Below, in pieces: positions 54,315 to 64,000 of a stretch of DNA of 64,000 nt (positions are counted from its first letter, which is position 1; each line of letters begins with the position of its first letter). The position numbers and the translations under genes are program-made. Below the pieces are notes generated by a model. It had not been told where the DNA came from. It ran no database searches and saw only the letters and a program-made list of their open reading frames with translations. This DNA is from Dermacentor variabilis (Eukaryota > Arthropoda > Arachnida > Ixodida > Ixodidae), in assembly GCF_050947875.1 (NCBI RefSeq), contig NC_134576.1, forward strand, positions 53,196,255-53,260,254, in the 5' to 3' direction.

Positions 54315-56199
54315 GTGACTCGTATTAGGGAGCCATCTAGGCTGATGTCACCGGTGGCAGAGGTCTGTACCTTGTCGAATGCAGCGGTGAATATACCATA
54401 ACTATCTTCCAGGGCCGAGATAGGGCAGTCATCGCGCGCATGCAGGAACATCAGAGCGTGATGACATGTGAGCGGTGATGCATCCAGGAAGGCCTTCGTA
54501 GTATACTTCGGGAAAGCAGCCAAGCCGGTGAAAAGCTGCGTGAAGAAGATACAACGTTTGAACATCTGGTCTGTATTGCTGCTGCATTGCCCACTGAAGC
54601 GATGAAGCTGTGGCGTGGCTTTTATACCGAACGGAGCCAGCGTCGTGACTCGTATTAGCCCGCCATCCAGGCTGACGTTCCCCATGGCAGAGGTCAGTAC
54701 CTTGTCGAATGCAGCGGTGAACATACAATGACTATCTTCCAGGGCGGAGATAAGGCAGTCATCGCGTGCATGCAGGAACATCAGAGCGTGATGACCTGGG
54801 AGCGGCGATGCATCCAGGAAGGCCTTCGTTGTATACTGCGGGAAAGCAGCCAAGCCGGTGAAAAGCTGCGGGAAGAAGACACAACGTTTGAACATCTGGC
54901 CTGTATTGCTCCTGCCTTGCCCACTAAAGCGATGAAGCTGTGGCGTGACTTTTATACTGAACGGAGCCAGCGTCGTGACTCGTATCGCCATCCAGGCTGA
55001 CGTCGCCGGTGGCAGAGGTCAGTACCTTGTCGAATGCAGCGGTTGACATAGCATGACTATCTTCCAGGGCGGAGATAGGGCAGTCATCGCGCGCATGCAG
55101 GAACATCAGAGCGTGATGACATGTGAGCGGTGATGCATCCAGGAAGGTCTTCGTAGTATACTCCGGTAAAGCAGCCAAGCCGGTGAAAAGCTGCGTGAAG
55201 AAGAGACACGTTTGAACATCTGGCCTGTATTGCTGCTGCCTTGCCCACTGAAGCGATGAAGCTGTGGCGTGGCTTTTATACTGAACGGAGCCAGCGTCGT
55301 GACTCGTATCGCCATCCAGGCTGACGTCGCCGGTGGCAGAGGTCAGTACCTTGTCGAATGCAGCGGTTGACATACCATGACTATCTTCCAGGGCGGAGAT
55401 AGGGCAGTCATCGCGCGCATGCAGGAACATCAGAGCGTGATGACATGTGAGCGGTGATGCATCCAGGAAGGCCTTCGTAGTATACTCCGGGAAAGCAGCC
55501 AAGCCGGTGAAAAGCTGCGTGAAGAAGAGACAACGTTTGAACATCTGGCCTGTTTTGCTGCTGCCTTGCCCACTGAAGCGATGAAGCTGTGGCGTGGCTT
55601 TTATACTGAACGGAGCCAGCGTCTTGACTCGTATTAGGGAGCCATCCAGGCTGACGTCACTGGTGGCAGAGGTCAGTATCTTGTCGAATGCAGCGGTGAA
55701 CGTACCATGACTATCTTCTAGGTCCGAGATAAGGCAGTCATTGCGCGCATGCAGGAACATCAGAGCGTGATGACATGTGAGCAGTGATGCATCCAGGAGG
55801 GCCTTCGTCGTATACTCCGAGAAAGCAGCCAAGCCAGTGAAAAGCTGCGTGACGAAGAGACAACGTTTGAACATCTGACCTGTATTGCTGCTGCCTTGCC
55901 CACTGAAGCGATGAAGCTGTGGCGTGGCTTTTATACTGAACGGAGCCAGCGTCGTGACTCGTATTAGTGCGCCATCCAGGCTGACGTCACCGGTGGCAGA
56001 GGTCAGTATCTTGTCGAATGCAGGGGTGAGCATACCATGATCATTCTAAGCCTATAGAACAAGACCAGCATCAATCAAATCTGTTTTTCGGAGTGCGTCG
56101 GTAACATCCAGGTGCAACTTCTTTCCCAGCTCCAACAATTCCAGCTTACGCAATACTTTGAAGTTCATGGCTGTTTTCAGTGCTGCTCCCTCTACTTTA

Positions 56200-56700
56200 C
56201 ATAACTATCTTGCCGCAACCCAACTATGCGAAAACAGTAGCTCGAATTACCCGTTTGGTTCTAACCTCTCCACAAAACATGGAAAAACATAGGAGAAACA
56301 GTCGCGACTTGGTAGACGAGGCACGTAGGTGCATATCCCACCGCTGCTTATCACTTGTTATGGGCAGATGGCTTTGTAACGTTCAACGGCCTCCGCTTCC
56401 AGCTCTAACCTGCGGCCCTGTACCCGCCTGTCAACGGCCCTTGCGCTCCTATGGTCCCCCTTGCTCAGGCTTTTGTACACCAAGAGCTCGCCAATGTTGG
56501 CTTACAATCAGTTTGCACCTTGGCCAGATGCCGGCCGACCGAACGTCCTTGGATCGTGCATACCCAGAATCAATGGGTCCCTCGATGTTCTCGCAACATG
56601 GCAGAGTCGCAAACCCTGGTTGACCCACCCATTTGCTTCAGTTGTGACCACATTGGTCATGTCGCCAGATAACGTCGCAACTGCTGATCCTCGATGCTGT
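56200..56700 (+). pseudogene. G7 gag C-terminal half with CCHC zinc knuckle
   Basis: FVHQELANVGLQSVCTLARC (about 56469-56530), then VDPPICFSCDHIGHVAR (56618-56671) with Cys-X2-Cys-X4-His, and the final Cys after a frame slip. This is the nucleocapsid knuckle that binds genomic RNA. The N-terminal capsid region is not recognisable. Confidence 0.65.
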
Positions 56701-56726
56701 TCTCGAACAAACCTCCTCCAGACGGC

Positions 56727-57065
56727 AGTTCAGTTCAGTTCAGTTTATTACCCCAAAAATCTCCCGCGCGTAAGACCAATACATGAGGGGTGGGTTTTTA
56801 TAAAACAGCAAAAAACATCGTGAGCAACAATCATTTAATAAAATGATTGGTTACAAGTTCTACAAAAAAAGATCAAGTTATCTTCGCGACGTAGTAGCGA
56901 TGAGAAGGCCGTTGCAGTCTCTGGCAGTTCGGAAGAAATAGGAGGCAAGTGAAGGCGGTTTCCGAGCATGTGGGCGCGCTACTTGAAGTGGATGGCTGGT
57001 GCGATGAGATATGCGAGCTGCTACGGGGACGTAAGGCTCTTGATTTAGGAAAGGCGGTTTTCGCC
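56727..57065 (-). mobile_element. 5'-truncated LINE tail inserted in G7 gag, antisense
   Basis: On the minus strand, PYVPVAARISHRTSHPLQVA and PPSLASYFFRTARDCNGL match the extreme C-terminus of LINE RTs (usually FFPRT.R.WN.LP). A 3' UTR and a (TGAAC)n-type tail (plus strand gttcagttcagttcagttta, 56729-56748) follow. The right edge is uncertain, and no clean TSD is visible. Confidence 0.65.
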
Positions 57066-57270
57066 ATTTCCAGCCGCAAGCCGAGCGGAACCTGTATGCC
57101 ACGGACGGTACGACCACATGGCGCCGTCATTCACCGCCGCCGAGCAGTCATCTGTCCCGTTGGACGCAAATTCATCGCCTGTTGTCCAGTCATTCCAGAC
57201 CCGTCGCCTCTCGCCGTCTTTCCGAGCTGGGCGCGTACCTCCGGTAATCTGAAAGATTAAGCTCCCGGAG

Positions 57271-57534
57271 GTGACAAAGCCTCTCATACTACCGACCAGA
57301 CGCAATATAGTCGATGTAGAAGTTGGAGCTGTACATGTACCAGCGCTTATTGATACTGGAGCTCATATCTCGATAATGAGCAACCATCTTCGTTTCCGCC
57401 TGAAGAAAGTCCTTACACCAGCCACATGCCGTGTTATCAGGGTCACCGATGGAGCAACGACCATTATGCTTGGCATGTGCAGTGCGCGAATAACTTGCTT
57501 GTTTCAACACTTCTGTTTTATTTGCTTTTCTTGA
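57271..57534 (+). pseudogene. G7 aspartic protease, truncated frame
   Basis: VPALIDTGAHISIMSNHLRF (57334-57393) has the DTG active site. RVTDGATTIMLGMCSARI follows and corresponds to the substrate flap of this family. After ITC the frame diverges and stops at 57534, so the ILG.DFL half is lost. Gag-Pol frames overlap just upstream near 57260. Confidence 0.75.
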
Positions 57535-58139
57535 ACGTTGTTCCCATGACTTGATCTTCGAGCTTGAATTCTTATAGGACAATTCAGCATTGAGTGACTG
57601 CAGTGCTCACCTCCTACAACTCGAGCTGCCTAATCACTGCTGTCGTGAAAAACCAGCTGAGCCTCATTTATGTCCCGCAGACTTCGTGCGGTTTCCCTCT
57701 CAAGCCGCTATGTATAGACCTTTGACGTGCTTCCCATCTTTTCCTGACGGTATGTGCTGAGTCCTAATGTCAATGTTCTCCTGCTACGCGCAGTTACCGT
57801 ACTCCTTCCTATATTAAACTTTGGGTCATGTACGCAAGTAATCCTGGAAGGCATGTCGCTCGGCAACGCTTCTCCAATCGACGACACCACAATCTCGGTA
57901 CTGCATGTTCGTTCCTCGTCTACAGCCACCTGCTGCCTGCTCAGTTCCGCAGCGTGCAATCCCGACATATTTTCAAGGATAATCTCTCATAACCTGCTTC
58001 CCGAACATGCTGCGGATCTCTGTCGCGTCCTCGTGTCTTATCGCGATGTCATTGAGGATGGCCCGCTGGGACAGACTTCCGTTGTGAGCCATAAGATTAA
58101 CATCGTAATTCTAGTACTATCTGCCGGCGCCCCTATCGC

Positions 58140-58920
58140 GTGGGTCACGCTAAACGCCCCGTTATCAAAGCTGAAGTAGAGAAGATGCTCAGTAAAAATG
58201 TAATTGAGCCCTTTTCCAGTCCTTGGGAATCGCCGGTGGTCTTGGTTTGGAAGAACTTTGGCATCTGGCGATTTTATGTCGACTGCCGTCAACAGAACAA
58301 GATGACGAAAAAGCATGTGTACGCTCTCCCGCGGATTGTTGACGCTCTCGACTGCCTTCACGGATCTAAATCGTTCTTTTCAATTGACCTCCGATACGGT
58401 TATTGGAAGATTGCGGTTCATGAACTCGACTGCGAGAAGACCGCTTTCCTTACACCGGACGGCCTTTAGAATTTTAAGGTTATGCCTTTCGGACTTTGTA
58501 ATGTTCCAGAAACTTTCGAAAGAATGATAGACTCTCTCCTGGGCTATAGCTGGTCCGCTTTTCTATGTTATCTGGACGATGTCATTGCATTTTTCTCTTT
58601 GTTTCATAACCACCTCAGCCACTTGGCCGCTATTCTTGAAGTCTTAGGAAAGCTGGCCTTCAACTTAACTCGTCTAAATGCTGTTTTGGACAGCGCGAAG
58701 CCAAAGGTCTTGGCCACCTTGTCATGCTACCGCTATACATCCTGATCCTCCGAAGATTTACGCAGAGAAAAACTTTCATTTACCCTGCTCAGCAAGAGAT
58801 GTGGGTATATTCGTGGGTTTATGCTCCTATTTTCGTCTCTTTGTTAAAAAAATTGTGGATATCGCCTGGGCACTGACTGACCTTCTCAAGAAGAACACGG
58901 CGTTCTTTTGGAGCCGCTAA
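58140..58920 (+). pseudogene. G7 reverse transcriptase with intact YLDD box, few stops
   Basis: The frame 58140-58469 reads AEVEKMLSKNVIEPFSSPWE, SPVVLVWKNFGIWRFYVDCR, ALPRIVDALDCLHGSKSFFS, IDLRYGYWKIAVHELDCEKT. A single TAG follows DGL, then 58482-58745 continues MPFGLCNVPETFERMIDSLL and CYLDDVIAFF, with YLDD at 58569-58580. The Asp of palm motif A (SIDL) is also kept. The fingers and palm are thus nearly complete apart from the stop. The connection region (GLCSYFRLFVKKIVDIAWAL) is in another frame at 58815-58870. Confidence 0.85.
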
Positions 58921-58979
58921 CAAGCCGATGCCTTCTAGATGATTATCCGGTTGTTAACAAAGCCTCCGATACTAGGCCA

Positions 58980-59500
58980 CCAACTCAAGCTCGCACCGAC
59001 GCCAATGGCCCTGAAATAGGTGCTGTGCTCACCCAACAGCAAAATGGAGTCGTGTGCGCCATTGCCTACGCGAGTCGCCTTTTTTTCGTTTCAGAGCGCA
59101 ATTTTTCTACCACCGAGCGCAAGTGCCTTGCTCTGCTGTGGACAGTGGCTTAATTTCGCCCTTACTTGTTTGGCCGCCCATTTTCTGTCATGACAGACCA
59201 CCATGCCTTGTGCTGGCTATCATCACTTAAACACACGACTGGGCACCTTGGTCGCTGGACACTCAGACTTCAGGAGCATTCTTTCATTGCGATGTACAAG
59301 TGTGGCCGCTTACGTATGGACGCCGGCCGCTTGTCTGGTCGTCGCGTCTATCTTCCTTACAACGACGAACAGGATGCTGACAATTGCCTTCTGGCCATTT
59401 CTGATTTTCGCGACATCGTTACTGAGCAGCAAAAGGCCGACAATCTCCAGTCGTTCATTGAGCATCTCACTTCAAGACAATCAGATCGCTGAACCAGAAT
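58980..59500 (+). pseudogene. G7 RNase H
   Basis: QARTDANGPEIGAVLTQQQN (58987-59046) has the first catalytic Asp. FSTTERKCLALLWTVA then a stop, and FSVMTDHHALCWLSSLKHTT (59181-59240) with the Asp-His-His block. GRLRMDAGRLSGR ends the domain where the family has SDADALSR. Two frames with one stop. Confidence 0.8.
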
Positions 59501-59561
59501 GTTTGTGCTCCAAGACAACATTCTTCATTGATGCAACATCAGCTCTGATGGACCAGATTTA

Positions 59562-60590
59562 GTGCTAGTTGTCCCTTGTCATATCTGTTCTACTGTTCTT
59601 GCTGACCTCCACGACGCTCCCACGGCCAGACACCTTGGCACCTCCCGTACTTACGACAGAGTTCGACGTCGGTTCTTATGGCCAGGCATTTACCGCTCGC
59701 TGCAACGTTACTTTGCGGCTTGCGACCCCTGCCAGCATCAAAAGAGGCCATGTGCGCAACCTTCTGGCCACCTTCATCGAATCGATGTTCCCACGGAGCC
59801 TTTTTCTGTCGACATGGAGCTTCTTGGCATCTTTCCCCCGTTGATTAAAGGAAACAAATGGATGGCCGTTGCCACAGACTATGTGACCCGCTATTCTATT
59901 ACACGTGCCCGCGCTACCCGCGATTTGTGCTACAGATGTAGCAGACCTTTTACATAATGACGTGATTCTTCACCACGGAGCGTCAAGCAGCTGCTCAGAG
60001 ATCGTTGCTGCTACATCCTGTCCCAAGTTGTCAAAGACATACTTCGTTCCTGCTCCACCGGACACAAGGTCGCAACCACATACGAACAAGCTGACTGAAC
60101 GACTAAATGGTACCCTTACAGAGATATCTATGCACGTTACCGCAGAACGTCGTGGTTGCGACAGCACTTCGCCGTACGTGACATTTCCATACAATTGGTC
60201 ACATCAGGATACCATCCATTTCTCGCCTTTGTACCTCCTGTTTTATCGCCATCCTACTCTGCCTTATGACACTCTGCTGCCTTCGGCATCACGACCCACC
60301 ACAGAATACGCTCATGACACTGTCGGCTGGGTCCCTATGGCTCACAGATTGCCTATCATCAACTCACAGTAGCTGAGCCATCACAACCTTGACTTCTCTC
60401 CCGGAAATCTTGCCCTTATGTGGACTCCATTTCGCCACTTCGGCCTGTCCAAAAATTACTATGACGCAATACCGGGCCGCACCGGGTATTACGTCAATTA
60501 AGTGGCATAAACTACAAAATCATCCTTGTAGAAGACACGCCATTGTTATCCCAGCTACGAAGCTGACGTCTTCTAGGTGTCCCGCTTAAA
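59562..60590 (+). pseudogene. G7 integrase, partly degraded
   Basis: The zinc-binding N-terminus is good: DAPTARHLGTSRTYDRVRRR, FLWPGIYRSL, CDPCQHQKRPC. FSVDMELLGIFPP holds the first-Asp region (usually IGMDLLG), and GNKWMAVATDYVTRY follows. The second-Asp segment is damaged. HTNKLTERLNGTLTEISMHV (about 60081-60140) keeps the Glu. The C-terminal part is fragmentary to about 60590. Confidence 0.8.
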
Positions 60591-60659
60591 GCCATACTGT
60601 TCTAATTGTTTGCTTTCATTCTAACAAGCGCCGGGACAACGCCTCAGCCGCGGGAGTTA

Positions 60660-60829
60660 TGTTACGATGCATTTGGATAGTACTGTACGCGCAAGAACGA
60701 GACGATAGGACGTGGTAGGCTGTCTACTAGAGCTTTGACCTTTGTACGAGCCTGCGTGTTTATCGCAAACATTTTTCCTGTGTAAATAGTTACACATACC
60801 TTTGTGCGCCGGCCTTCCTCTTGGTAACA
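60660..60829 (+). repeat. G7 3' LTR
   Basis: After a purine-rich gccgcgggag, the LTR begins TGTTACGATGC and ends CTTGGTAACA. About 170 bp. The 5' partner is not in the window. Confidence 0.65.
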
Positions 60830-61685
60830 ATATTCAGTGTGGTATATTTTCACCATTTTTATGCATGCCTCCACCTTATGGTGTTTTGACGCTACAGCTG
60901 TTTGCTGTACTTATATGGTGCCACCCGCGTTGACCTGGGTTTGCTTGCTTAATTTTTTTCTAGATTATTTTTTTGAATTAGTAAACGAGGGCAGATATAT
61001 CGTTTTATTTAGCGGGTGTTTCAACCTCACTTTAATGGCAAACAGTGATCTCAAGGACCACTTAGAATCATTGTTAAATGTTCACTGTTCTTATAATGAC
61101 ATATCGTCACCAAGCAGACTCGCACCAAATTCAAAAACGTTATTAGGCTTGTTCGCCACCAATGTGAAAAACTACACTGCAAATCATCAGTGATTAACTG
61201 ATCTATTAGCAATAACTTGTCCATTTCTGTGTTTACGAGTGAGAACCCTATCATCAAGAACCGCTAAGGCAGTCATTCACTTATTAAATAACTATCGTGA
61301 CCATGTTATCACCCTTTAGGAAATATCTCGCTGCTCTTGATTGGAGCGAATTTATGACCGAGACGCATGCACAGGACGCGTATGAAATGTTTTTGTTGAT
61401 GTCTTGGAAGTGTACCACGATTATTTCTCCGCGAAGCATTCGAAACGGTCTGTAAAGCCGGAATTCAATGAATGAATGCTACCTGATGCGAATATTATAT
61501 CAAAATGTAAAATATTTAAGAATATTACGTTCTGAAAACGCTAACAAAAGTCTTTTCGAGCATACAGAAATAACGTTACAAAGGCGCTTCATGCAAAGGT
61601 GGTATTTTCTCATTTATTCAATCAAGGTGATGGTCAGGTGCCGGATATGTAGAAGAAACTAAAAACTCTCATTGCATGCTCTTAG
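60830..61685. other. No gene recognised
   Basis: AT-rich DNA. A single agcgggtgtttcaacc near 61011 resembles one end of a DNA element, but I found no partner. Confidence 0.45.
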
Positions 61686-62011
61686 CAGCCGATCAGGCAC
61701 GTACCCAGGGGGGGCCCGGGCCCCCCCCTCCGAAGTTAAGCGGCATACCCCCCCCCCCCCCCCCCTATCCGTCCAAGGCACAACTCCTCCCACACATTCC
61801 TAAAGCGCCGACAAATCAATCTACCTGGCGCTCAACATCTTGCTGCCTGTTACAGCGAAAGCAGTGTTCAACTTCCGTATTATTTCTCGGGCTCCGTTGA
61901 CAGAAAAAATCATCATGTTGGCCCATCCTGGTGATAGGGCAAAAAGGGTCCAAGATCAATGGCACATACCCCTGTGGAATCGGGAACCTATAACGCACGC
62001 TTCGGAATTTT

Positions 62012-62400
62012 CGGGATCGCCCTACGTATGGGGAGTTCTTATGCCTGCGTCACCTCCACCGCGGGTACTCCCGGTATTGCAATATCTTCGGTATCGGCCT
62101 ACTTGTGGGGCGTTCTCACTGCCTACTTCACCTCCGACGCGGGTGGACCCGGTATTGCAATATCTTCCGGATCGGCTTACGTATGGGCAGTTCTTAATGC
62201 CTGCTTCAGCTCCACCGCGGGCGGGCCCGGTATTGCAATATCTTCGGGATCAGCCTACGCATGTGGAGTTCTTAATCCCTGCATCACCTCCGCCACGGGT
62301 GGGCCCGGTATTACAATATCTTCGGGATCGGCCCACGTATGGGGAGTTCTTAACGCCTGCTGCAGGTCCGCCGGGGGTCTGCCAGGTTTGCACTATCTTC
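62012..62400 (+). repeat. 78-bp minisatellite, about five copies, open in two frames
   Basis: The anchor ggtattNcaatatcttc recurs at 62073, 62151, 62229 and 62307, exactly 78 bp apart, with degenerate partial units on both sides. 78 bp is 26 codons, so two plus-strand frames stay open across it (61840-62577, 245 codons; 61959-62444, 161 codons). One repeats a VLQYLRDRPTYGEFL-like unit, the other an ISSGSAYVWGVLNAC-like unit. Neither looks like a known domain, so coding is doubtful. Confidence 0.9.
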
Positions 62401-63691
62401 AGGCCGACCCGCAGCGGAGGTCAAACACTTTGCTTTTCGTTTGAGAGCTTTGACTGTCGTCAGCTTTCGCTACAATTCCACCTTCACATAGTGGAATGGT
62501 TCTCAATTTTTTCACTTCTTTTGGATGGCGGTAGTTATCGACTTCTCCTGGGGTGTGGATGCCAGTTTTCTCATTGATTCCGTGCCCTCGCGATTGACTC
62601 AAGGTGAATTAATTTGTCACCATCTATTGCAGTAGGCAGGGCGTAGTTTATAGTTTTAATTATCATATTTCATTTATAACGCCCAACACAATTTATGTCA
62701 CCATGTATTCAATAATCCCGCGCGTCTCTGTTGCTTCGTTAGTTCAACCTTTGTTCAAATCGATCCAGGGGCCAGGAAATGGATTCGGTTCATAGTCGGC
62801 TGGTCCGTATGCTCGTGGAAAAAGTTGTGGCCGGAGAAAACGCCAGTTGCGTTTGACTTTTCCTTTTGCTTCCTTATTTCCTCCAATGACGGCTCGCCGC
62901 GACGCTGGCACATCCTCGGAACCATATATCCGTGATGTGGGTTAGATAAGGTGGAAAATAAAATATTGCGAAACAGCGTCCATCATAAGACCCTGCAATA
63001 ACCGTTCAACCCATAAGCAGTGACGGTCACCCGTTACCTCGTCTAGTTTTTCCAGTATTGTGCAGCACTTTTCGTGCAAAATTGGCAACTGGAAATAGGA
63101 GTCGCAATGAGATGAGAAATTAAGCGATCTACTAAGGGAGAAAACCAAGGCAAGAGGCAAGCAGGGAGGAAAAGCGAAAATTCTAAGTTAAAATCTTTAT
63201 GCATCAACATCTTTTTATTGAAAAGGACGGACAGAAAACGCCGCTGCAAGTGGAGAATAATTTCGTATGGTTTTAATGACCCTTCTATAGTTATCAGTCG
63301 AGCCGCGTGACATAAGCACTTCTATTCTGTGCTAATGTGGGTCTTTTTCAAACCTTTCGCGGTTGGCGCAGTACGTCTAGAACCGCAGCGTCCTGCGCTC
63401 CACGGGGTTGTACGGAACTGGTGACCACGCATCGTTATGCTACTTCCCAAATGACAACTCGAGTCGTTTTTGCTCCTTGGTGGAGCAGTAAACGAGGGAT
63501 ACAAGAGAACTGTGATTCTTCCGCAAATATACATTTCTCTATAATTCTTCCAGAGCTAATTAGGAAAACGCCGCTAGAAATCTTTATTTTGCATTTTCGC
63601 GTGTTAAGTTATTCTTGGCAAGGTTTTTCCTGCGCATGTTGCATGCGCGAGTCCTTTTGATGTGGTTGTTTGTTCGCCGTGTAAAGAAGAG

Positions 63692-63719
63692 GTATCTCAC
63701 AGGCGTACCTGTGAGACAC
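63692..63719. repeat. Short hairpin in the hAT element
   Basis: tctcacagg (63695-63703) and cctgtgaga (63708-63716) flank a 4-nt loop, and two more outer pairs form after one mismatch. Confidence 0.8.
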
Positions 63720-64000
63720 ATCTTATTTGTATACTTTTTTGCGGCTTTAAGCGTCTTTATGGCAAATGGTAGGCATTATTTGCATTTATATTAGTAAAGT
63801 ACCCTCCTCTTCATTTGCATAGAAAAGTTACCTTGGCTTGTCCCGCCCCCCGAAAAAAAATCCTGCTTACGTGCCTGCAGCCGATAGTTTCCCTGGTCCG
63901 GCAAAGGTTCAAAGCGAGCTGGCCTGGCCAACGCGTTCTGCGACACATTCCTTTTGGCAGCTCGAGCATTTGTTATTGATTTCTTATTATTTTGCAGTAT

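Larger units (their letters stand above)
49211..56041 (-). mobile_element. LINE-B: CR1/Jockey-type retrotransposon with tandem promoter monomers and 2A motif
   Basis: Minus-strand order from high to low coordinate is an array of ~330-bp monomers (56041-53209), leader and 2A, ORF1, ORF2 (endonuclease, RT), 3' hairpin AGCCC-ttcc-GGGCT (49266-49253) and a TAAA-type tail (49242-49211). ORF1 is intact; ORF2 has at least one frameshift, lost catalytic residues and a foldback insertion. The array joins the body at 53209. No TSD was found, and the outer array end lies mid-monomer at 56041. Confidence 0.85.
53209..56041. repeat. Tandem array of ~330-bp monomers, about 8.6 copies
   Basis: The anchor acaacgtttgNacatctg recurs near 53226, 53553, 53882, 54212, 54550, 54881, 55207, 55529 and 55859. 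The element cttttata (minus-strand TATAAAAG) lies at 53292, 53621, 53951, 54289 (variant gttttata), 54619, 54949, 55273, 55598 and 55928, giving spacings of 329, 330, 338, 330, 330, 324, 325 and 330. Copies differ by scattered point changes. Because 330 is 110 codons, long minus-strand frames run through several units (54227-53454, 54991-54203, 56033-54924). Confidence 0.95.
56160..60829 (+). mobile_element. Ty3/gypsy retrotransposon G7 with 3' LTR, best-preserved RT box
   Basis: Order is gag C-terminal half with a CCHC knuckle, a LINE insertion, gag end, protease, RT with YLDD, RNase H, integrase, 3' LTR. The 5' LTR and gag N-terminus are missing and the sequence abuts the LINE-B monomer array at 56041. 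Frames shift many times, but the protease DTG and RT YLDD motifs are intact. Confidence 0.85.
61686..63885. mobile_element. hAT-type non-autonomous element with 8-bp target-site duplication
   Basis: cagccgat lies at 61686-61693 and 63878-63885. The termini are caggcacgtacccagg (61694-61709) and cctgcttacgtgcctg (63862-63877), inverted with two mismatches. An 8-bp duplication and a CAG-starting TIR point to hAT. The left end has strong G/C homopolymer runs (ggggggcccgggcccccccc; about 17 C at 61749-61766). The 2184-bp body has no transposase motif but holds a 78-bp minisatellite (62012-62400) and a short hairpin (63692-63719). Confidence 0.85.

Noticed and set aside
53209..56041. Ordinary satellite DNA as explanation for the 330-bp array
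   Set aside because: The array is in fixed orientation and phase with LINE-B, supplies its start codon, and has TATA/initiator spacing. I prefer a promoter array, though a satellite origin of the monomer is still possible.
61011..61026. agcgggtgtttcaacc as a DNA-element terminus
   Set aside because: No inverted partner or TSD found nearby.

Overview
This window looks like eukaryotic, repeat-saturated genomic DNA from a hard tick (Ixodidae, probably metastriate). The main evidence is a near-intact copy of a Ruka-like tRNA-derived SINE, which established knowledge ties to ixodid ticks, together with several Ty3/gypsy and LINE families that I recognise as tick types. No complete host gene, rRNA gene, functional tRNA or CRISPR array could be supported. 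One 100-nt segment (16811-16910) has the form of a host exon, but I could not name its protein.

Layout. 1-2125: unannotated DNA with a foldback insertion at 607-815. 2126-6246: Ty3/gypsy copy G1 with both LTRs, its reverse transcriptase (RT) split by a second foldback. 6247-7110: antisense LINE fragment. 7380-11063: Mag-like gypsy G2, split by a TTAA-flanked DNA element (8264-9202). 11070-11753: nested inverted-repeat element. 11930-13270: antisense gypsy G3. 13271-20561: AT-rich, mostly unannotated, with a degraded SINE and an interspersed repeat.

20562-31803 is a LINE stack. LINE-A (antisense, ORF1 with a 2A motif) abuts a sense-strand LINE ORF1 fragment. That fragment is split by a complete I-clade LINE (25780-31790) with a 13-bp target-site duplication. 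32365-39655 holds an interspersed repeat carrying the Ruka SINE, a long CA/GA tract, a PIF/Harbinger-like transposase scrap and non-autonomous element, and a hAT transposase relic. 40340-49200 holds gypsy copies G4, G5 and G6, the last with an internal 130-bp triplication.

49211-56041 is the most unusual part. LINE-B (antisense) is preceded by about 8.6 head-to-tail ~330-bp monomers. Each carries a TATA box, and a TCAGT initiator lies 31 bp from it in the gene-proximal copy. The proximal monomer also supplies a plausible start codon in frame with ORF1, which carries a 2A (StopGo) motif about 66 codons downstream. 56160-60829 is gypsy G7 with an intact YLDD box, interrupted by a LINE tail. 61686-63885 is a hAT-type element with an 8-bp target-site duplication and a 78-bp minisatellite open in two frames.

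How it works together: these are layered insertions of selfish elements, nearly all disabled by stops, frameshifts or catalytic substitutions. Exact target-site duplications give the order of several insertions. The best candidate for an undescribed system is the LINE-B design, in which tandem promoter monomers resemble those of mouse L1, a monomer-borne start codon opens ORF1, and a 2A site separates a leader peptide from the ORF1 protein. A second family, LINE-A, shares the leader, the 2A site and the 3' hairpin.
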